64,000 nucleotides of DNA, taken from Dyadobacter bucti (GTDB lineage: Bacteria > Bacteroidota > Bacteroidia > Cytophagales > Spirosomataceae). The position numbers were made by a program, and so were the translations under genes. The notes beneath the pieces were generated by a model, which saw nothing but the letters and a program-made list of their open reading frames with translations, made no database searches and was not told where the DNA came from. Location of the stretch: contig NZ_SWFP01000008.1 in NCBI RefSeq assembly GCF_005869225.1, positions 248,001 to 312,000 on the forward strand, in the 5' to 3' direction. Below, in pieces: positions 60,433 to 64,000 of this stretch; position 1 is the stretch's first letter; the number at the start of each line of letters is the position of its first letter.

Positions 60433-61908
60433 TTAAGCTATTACCTGTTTGACAACTTTTCCTTCGGTATCTGTCAGCCGGAAATTTCTTCCCTGGAAAG
60501 GATATGTGAATTTTTCATGATCAAAACCCATCAGATGCAGGATCGTGGCCTGAAGATCGTGGACGTGTACGCGGTCTTTTACCCCATAATAACCCAGCTC
60601 GTCGGTTTCTCCGTGCGAATAACCTTTTTTCACGCCACCTCCGGCCATCCACATTGTAAATGCATCCAAATGGTGGTCGCGACCCATATAAGGCATTACA
60701 AGGCCATTTCTATTTTCCTGCATGGGCGTCCGGCCGAATTCCGCACCCCAGACGATCAGTGTTTCTTCCAGCAAACCGCGCATTTTGAGATCCTGGATCA
60801 ACGCGGCGATTGGTTTGTCCGAAAGCTGGCATTTATTTCTTAACCCGCCTTCTACATTGTCTCCGGCGGAAGTTCCATGTCCGTCCCAACCCCAGTCGAA
60901 AAGCTGTACGAAACGAACGTCATTTTCAACAAGCTTTCTTGCCAAAAGACAATTCATCGCAAAGGTACCTTCACCCGGTTTTACACCATACATATCCAGG
61001 ATAAACTGCGGTTCCTTCGACACATCCATTACTTCCGGCACAGACATCTGCATCCGGAAAGCCATTTCATACTGACTGATGCGTGTCAGAATTTCGGGAT
61101 CCTGTACATCCTCGTAAGTCTGCCTGTTGATCTCATTGATGGCCTCAATGGTCTGTTTACGCATGTTACGGTTCATCCCGCTGGGGTCTGTTACATACAA
61201 AACCGGGTCGCCGCCTGTACGGCATTGCACGCCCTGATAAACAGAAGGCAAAAATCCGCTGCCGTAAACACTCTTACCAGCATCAGGCTGCCTGCCGCCT
61301 GATGCAAGCACTATAAATCCCGGTAAATTTTTATTTTCCGAACCCAGTCCATATACTGCCCAGGCACCCAAACTCGGCCGCCCCAAACGTGCACTTCCTG
61401 TATGCAGCAGCAGTTGGGCAGGTGCATGGTTAAACTGGTCGGTATGCATGGATTTGACGAATGTGATTTCATCCGCAACCGTCTGCAGATAAGGAACATA
61501 ATCCGACATCCAGGCGCCGGATTGACCATATTGTGCAAATTTCCCCTGAGGTCCCAGCATTTTCGGGACACCCTGAATAAAGGCAAATTTCTTCCCCTCA
61601 AGAAACTCGGCAGGGCAGTCTTTCCCGTGGTACTTTACAAGTTCCGGCTTGTAGTCAAACAATTCAAGCTGGGACGGAGCGCCCGCCATGTGAATGTAAA
61701 TAACACGCTTTGCTTTGGGTGCAAACTGCGGGATCTTTGCTAAAATATTTTCAGCCGAAATATCAGTTCCGGCCGTTGAATCGCCGCATGAACTCAGTAA
61801 AGAACCCAATCCCAATGCTCCAAGCCCGAATCCACACGATTGCAGAAAGTGACGCCTGGTCTGGCGCTGCAAGTCTGCGTGTTGAAGTTCTTTTAGTAGT
61901 TTTTCCAT
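60433..61908 (-). CDS. DUF1501 protein with twin-arginine signal
   Basis: A 491-residue protein; start at 61908 gives MEKLLKELQ and then TRRHFLQSCGFGLGALGLGS, a twin-arginine signal, so it is exported folded. The body has the DUF1501 features (YIHMAGAPSQLELFDYKPEL, GRPSLGAWAVYGLGSEN, WGAEFGRTPMQENRNG and GRDHHLDAFTMWMAGGGVKKG). It belongs to the alkaline-phosphatase-like superfamily of Planctomycetes clusters and is usually next to a DUF1549/DUF1553 gene, as here. Function unproven. Confidence 0.88.
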   Translation of the reverse strand: MEKLLKELQHADLQRQTRRHFLQSCGFGLGALGLGSLLSSCGDSTAGTDISAENILAKIPQFAPKAKRVIYIHMAGAPSQLELFDYKPELVKYHGKDCPAEFLEGKKFAFIQGVPKMLGPQGKFAQYGQSGAWMSDYVPYLQTVADEITFVKSMHTDQFNHAPAQLLLHTGSARLGRPSLGAWAVYGLGSENKNLPGFIVLASGGRQPDAGKSVYGSGFLPSVYQGVQCRTGGDPVLYVTDPSGMNRNMRKQTIEAINEINRQTYEDVQDPEILTRISQYEMAFRMQMSVPEVMDVSKEPQFILDMYGVKPGEGTFAMNCLLARKLVENDVRFVQLFDWGWDGHGTSAGDNVEGGLRNKCQLSDKPIAALIQDLKMRGLLEETLIVWGAEFGRTPMQENRNGLVMPYMGRDHHLDAFTMWMAGGGVKKGYSHGETDELGYYGVKDRVHVHDLQATILHLMGFDHEKFTYPFQGRNFRLTDTEGKVVKQVIA

Positions 61909-61933
61909 GTTTTTTGTTCTTTTTTGTCTCAGT

Positions 61934-62003
61934 CCCAGGACTGAAGTCCTGGGTTGGTACACCCGATGCCGGTTTATCCCCAGCCCAGGGCTTCAGCCCT
62001 GGG
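61934..62003. repeat. REP-like hairpin pair (head-to-head)
   Basis: CCCAGGACT-GA-AGTCCTGGG (61934-61953) and CCCAGGGCT-TC-AGCCCTGGG (61984-62003): perfect 9-bp stems with loops GA and TC, i.e. inverted copies 30 bp apart. Confidence 0.7.
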
Positions 62004-62110
62004 ATCCAATGCGATCGAACGCCGATGCCTCTCTGGATGGCCACCGCCGATACCCTTTCGGACACCCGTCGCCGATACGTCCTCTGACGCTTCCCCGACC
62101 ACATCCCGGA

Positions 62111-62130
62111 CCCAGAGCTGAAGCCCTGGG
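62111..62130. repeat. Third REP-like hairpin before the DUF1553 stop
   Basis: CCCAGAGCT-GA-AGCCCTGGG: 9-bp stem with one mismatch, GA loop, just left of the DUF1553 stop at 62140. The 231-bp gap 61909-62139 between DUF1501 and DUF1553 contains these three elements and a low-complexity stretch CGCCGATGCC / CGCCGATACC / CGCCGATACG. Confidence 0.6.
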
Positions 62131-62139
62131 CTATCTGGG

Positions 62140-63999
62140 CTATTCTTTGGTCACCACGTTGTCCAGGTTCAGCATCACATTCGCCGAAATCGTCAGGGCT
62201 GCCAGTTCGGGAGACTTTTCTTTTCCGTAAACCAGAATGCTGTCCACATCGGACGGTGTCTTTTTATAATTGGTCAGAGCTTCCTGATATATTTTCAAAA
62301 GCACATTCAGGCTTTTAGCTTCAATTGGCTGAAAGGTCAGCATACGATACCCTTCGCTCAATTGCTGCTCTGGCGTTTTCCCTCTTTTTTTCATCGTACC
62401 GGCCAGTTTCTCAGCAGCTTCCAGATAAACCGGATCATTCAACGTGACCAACGCCTGCAATGGTGTATTGGTCAAAATCCGCCGCGACTGACAGAATTCC
62501 CGGCTGGGCGCATCGAACGTTGTCATCGACGGATAAGGCGCCGTACGTTTCCAATACGTATAAACCCCTCTCCGGTAACGGTCCGGCCCTTCACTTACAA
62601 TCCAGCTTTCGCCGCTGTAAGGCGACTGCCAGATTTTATCCGGCTGCGGAGGCATAACGCTTGGACCATACATTTTATCTGAAATCAACCCACTGCAAGC
62701 CAGAGCCTGGTCACGCACCTGCTCGGCGCTCAGCCTTACTCTCGGGCCTCGCGATATCCAGATATTGTACGGGTCTTTTTCCTGTCTTACCTTATCCGAT
62801 TTTGAATTTTGCTGGTATGTGGCCGACATCACGATCGTTTTCAAAAGTTTTTTCACACTCCAGTGATCTTCTTCCATAAACTTGACAGCCAGCCAGTCCA
62901 GCAATTCCTGGTGGGTCGGCTCGCTGCCCTGTGACCCAAAATCTTCCACGGTTTCTACCAAACCCCTTCCAAAAAGCTGCTCCCAGAAACGGTTCACGAT
63001 CACGCGCCCGGTCAGCGGGTTTTCACGATTCACGATCCATTTAGCCAATCCAAGCCTGTCTTTCGAAAATTCCTTGGGCATTGGGGCCAAAAGCTTTGGA
63101 ACATCCGGTTTTACTTCCGCTCCTTTTACCATCCAGTTCCCTCTGACAAAAACATGCGTTTTTCTCGCAAAATCACCTTTACCCTCCCAAATAACCGGCA
63201 TACTTTCGGTTGACTTGGTCAATGCGGTAGCATAATCAGCAACAATCTGGGCGTAATCGGGCTGGTCTTTGCCCGGCAATGCCTTCTGAAAAGCCGCCCA
63301 GGTAATCCTGACCCATTCTTCCGGCATTTTTGGACTGGTCAAGCTCAGGTAAATATCGTGCTTACCGGCCGCCTTCGAAATCGGCGCTATTACAACAGTG
63401 TCTCTTACAGGTACTTTTATTTCCGATATCACAGGTCCGTCAAGCTTGTCGAGATGAAGTTTCAAAACCGCTTTTTCAGCTTTGGTAGAAACATTCATCA
63501 CCACATTATCGGCATGGGTCAGATCCACTTGCGGGATGCGGGCATTTCCTTTGTCTTTTACGGCATAGTAGGATATCAGATGTACCGTGGACTCGTCGCC
63601 TTTTACAAAATTGTGGGCGTTGATCTTCGGCTCCATTACCCGCATAAACTGGTTAACATCAGCCTCTTGTGCAGGATTGTATTTTTTGATCCAGTCTTTC
63701 ACCCTCTCAACACGGGCGGAATCCTCTCCTTTGTAAAACCGCAGCTTAGGCCATTCATCCCAAACATCCTCGTCTCTCGAATTATTGAAATATGCCATGT
63801 ATTTGTAATAATCCTCGTGCGGAATCGGATCGTAAGGATGGCTATGACATTGGATACAAGCGAAAGTAGTACCCTGCCACACTTCCCAGGTTGTGTTTAC
63901 CCGGTCGATCTGCGCGGCTGTACGAAACTCTTCGTCATCGGTACCGCCCTCATTGTTTGTCATGGTATTCCGGTGAAAACCAGTCGCAATCAGGTTTTG
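62140..63999 (-). CDS. DUF1549/DUF1553 (PSCyt2/PSD1) haem-associated protein, truncated by window edge
   Basis: The frame remains open to the right edge (upstream of the ATG at 63963 the codons read NLIATGFHRNT, a family signature), so this is the C-terminal part of a larger protein whose start lies outside the window. TNNEGGTDDEEFR and the CxxCH site CIQCHSHPYDPIPHEDYY belong to the end of the DUF1549 part; DUF1553 follows with NRFWEQLFGRGLVETVEDFG and LDWLAVKFMEEDHWSVKKLL. Typical partner of DUF1501 genes in Planctomycetes and Verrucomicrobia, less usual in Bacteroidota. Probably first in the operon. Confidence 0.88.
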   Translation of the reverse strand, partial: QNLIATGFHRNTMTNNEGGTDDEEFRTAAQIDRVNTTWEVWQGTTFACIQCHSHPYDPIPHEDYYKYMAYFNNSRDEDVWDEWPKLRFYKGEDSARVERVKDWIKKYNPAQEADVNQFMRVMEPKINAHNFVKGDESTVHLISYYAVKDKGNARIPQVDLTHADNVVMNVSTKAEKAVLKLHLDKLDGPVISEIKVPVRDTVVIAPISKAAGKHDIYLSLTSPKMPEEWVRITWAAFQKALPGKDQPDYAQIVADYATALTKSTESMPVIWEGKGDFARKTHVFVRGNWMVKGAEVKPDVPKLLAPMPKEFSKDRLGLAKWIVNRENPLTGRVIVNRFWEQLFGRGLVETVEDFGSQGSEPTHQELLDWLAVKFMEEDHWSVKKLLKTIVMSATYQQNSKSDKVRQEKDPYNIWISRGPRVRLSAEQVRDQALACSGLISDKMYGPSVMPPQPDKIWQSPYSGESWIVSEGPDRYRRGVYTYWKRTAPYPSMTTFDAPSREFCQSRRILTNTPLQALVTLNDPVYLEAAEKLAGTMKKRGKTPEQQLSEGYRMLTFQPIEAKSLNVLLKIYQEALTNYKKTPSDVDSILVYGKEKSPELAALTISANVMLNLDNVVTKE

Positions 64000-64000
64000 T

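Overview
The window looks like a chromosomal segment of a Bacteroidota bacterium of the order Cytophagales, most like Dyadobacter or a close relative (an inference from gene content; no database search was possible). Signs are a gliding/type IX secretion lipoprotein (GldJ/GldK type), a PorP/SprF-family protein beside a large protein with a gliding-motility C-terminal domain, an ECF sigma factor overlapping a membrane-anchored beta-barrel regulator, many signal-peptide and lipobox proteins, and Bacteroidota-type -7 promoter elements (TAnnTTTG). No rRNA, tRNA, CRISPR array, prophage or insertion sequence was seen.

Layout. 1-8.3 kb: cut-off kinase-like gene, HAD hydrolase, cell-wall amidase, YifB/ComM ATPase, Uma2 protein, lipoprotein, FabI, alpha/beta hydrolase, orphan response regulator. 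8.4-25.7 kb: HemB, secreted M28 and S9 peptidases, an SPFH-protein/ribbon-helix-helix pair, metallophosphoesterase plus glycosyltransferase, a three-gene LVIVD-propeller operon, a serpin lipoprotein, the ECF sigma/regulator pair, free-methionine-sulfoxide reductase and PurU. 25.8-40.6 kb, all on the minus strand: an almost complete branched-chain amino acid locus, ilvD-ilvB-ilvN-ilvC-ilvA, then an AraC regulator and a ParE/RelE-type toxin-antitoxin pair, then leuC-leuD-(IPMS/citramalate synthase paralogue)-leuB-leuA. 40.6-57 kb: MurQ, a dehydrogenase, NIPSNAP protein, the PorP/SprF and gliding C-terminal-domain pair, RuvB, Nudix hydrolase, dihydroorotase, ComF, GldJ-like lipoprotein, Mfd and PnuC. 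57.1-64 kb: a solitary barstar-like gene and a Planctomycetes-style cluster (TIM-barrel isomerase, haem protein with leucine-rich repeats, RhaM, DUF1501, DUF1549/DUF1553) that runs off the right edge.

The most striking signal is regulatory. Two short unlisted genes precede ilvD and leuA and encode 16-residue leader peptides. One is MSLKLIIPVLVVTPLA, with nine Ile/Leu/Val residues. The other is MNTRDKNLALLNLTIP, with four Leu. Each is followed by mutually exclusive pause, antiterminator and terminator hairpins, which is the classical layout of ribosome-mediated attenuation. Both leaders also carry the same palindrome, AGCGAAATTTCGC(T), a short distance upstream of the leader start, which suggests a shared protein-binding operator on top of attenuation.

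The noncoding space also holds two families of small dispersed repeats: REP-like hairpins (8-9 bp stem, GA/TC loop) near hemB, between ilvC and ilvA, and between the DUF1501 and DUF1553 genes; and heptad arrays (GCCGAAA-like) that abut the start codons of hemB, leuD and the IPMS paralogue.
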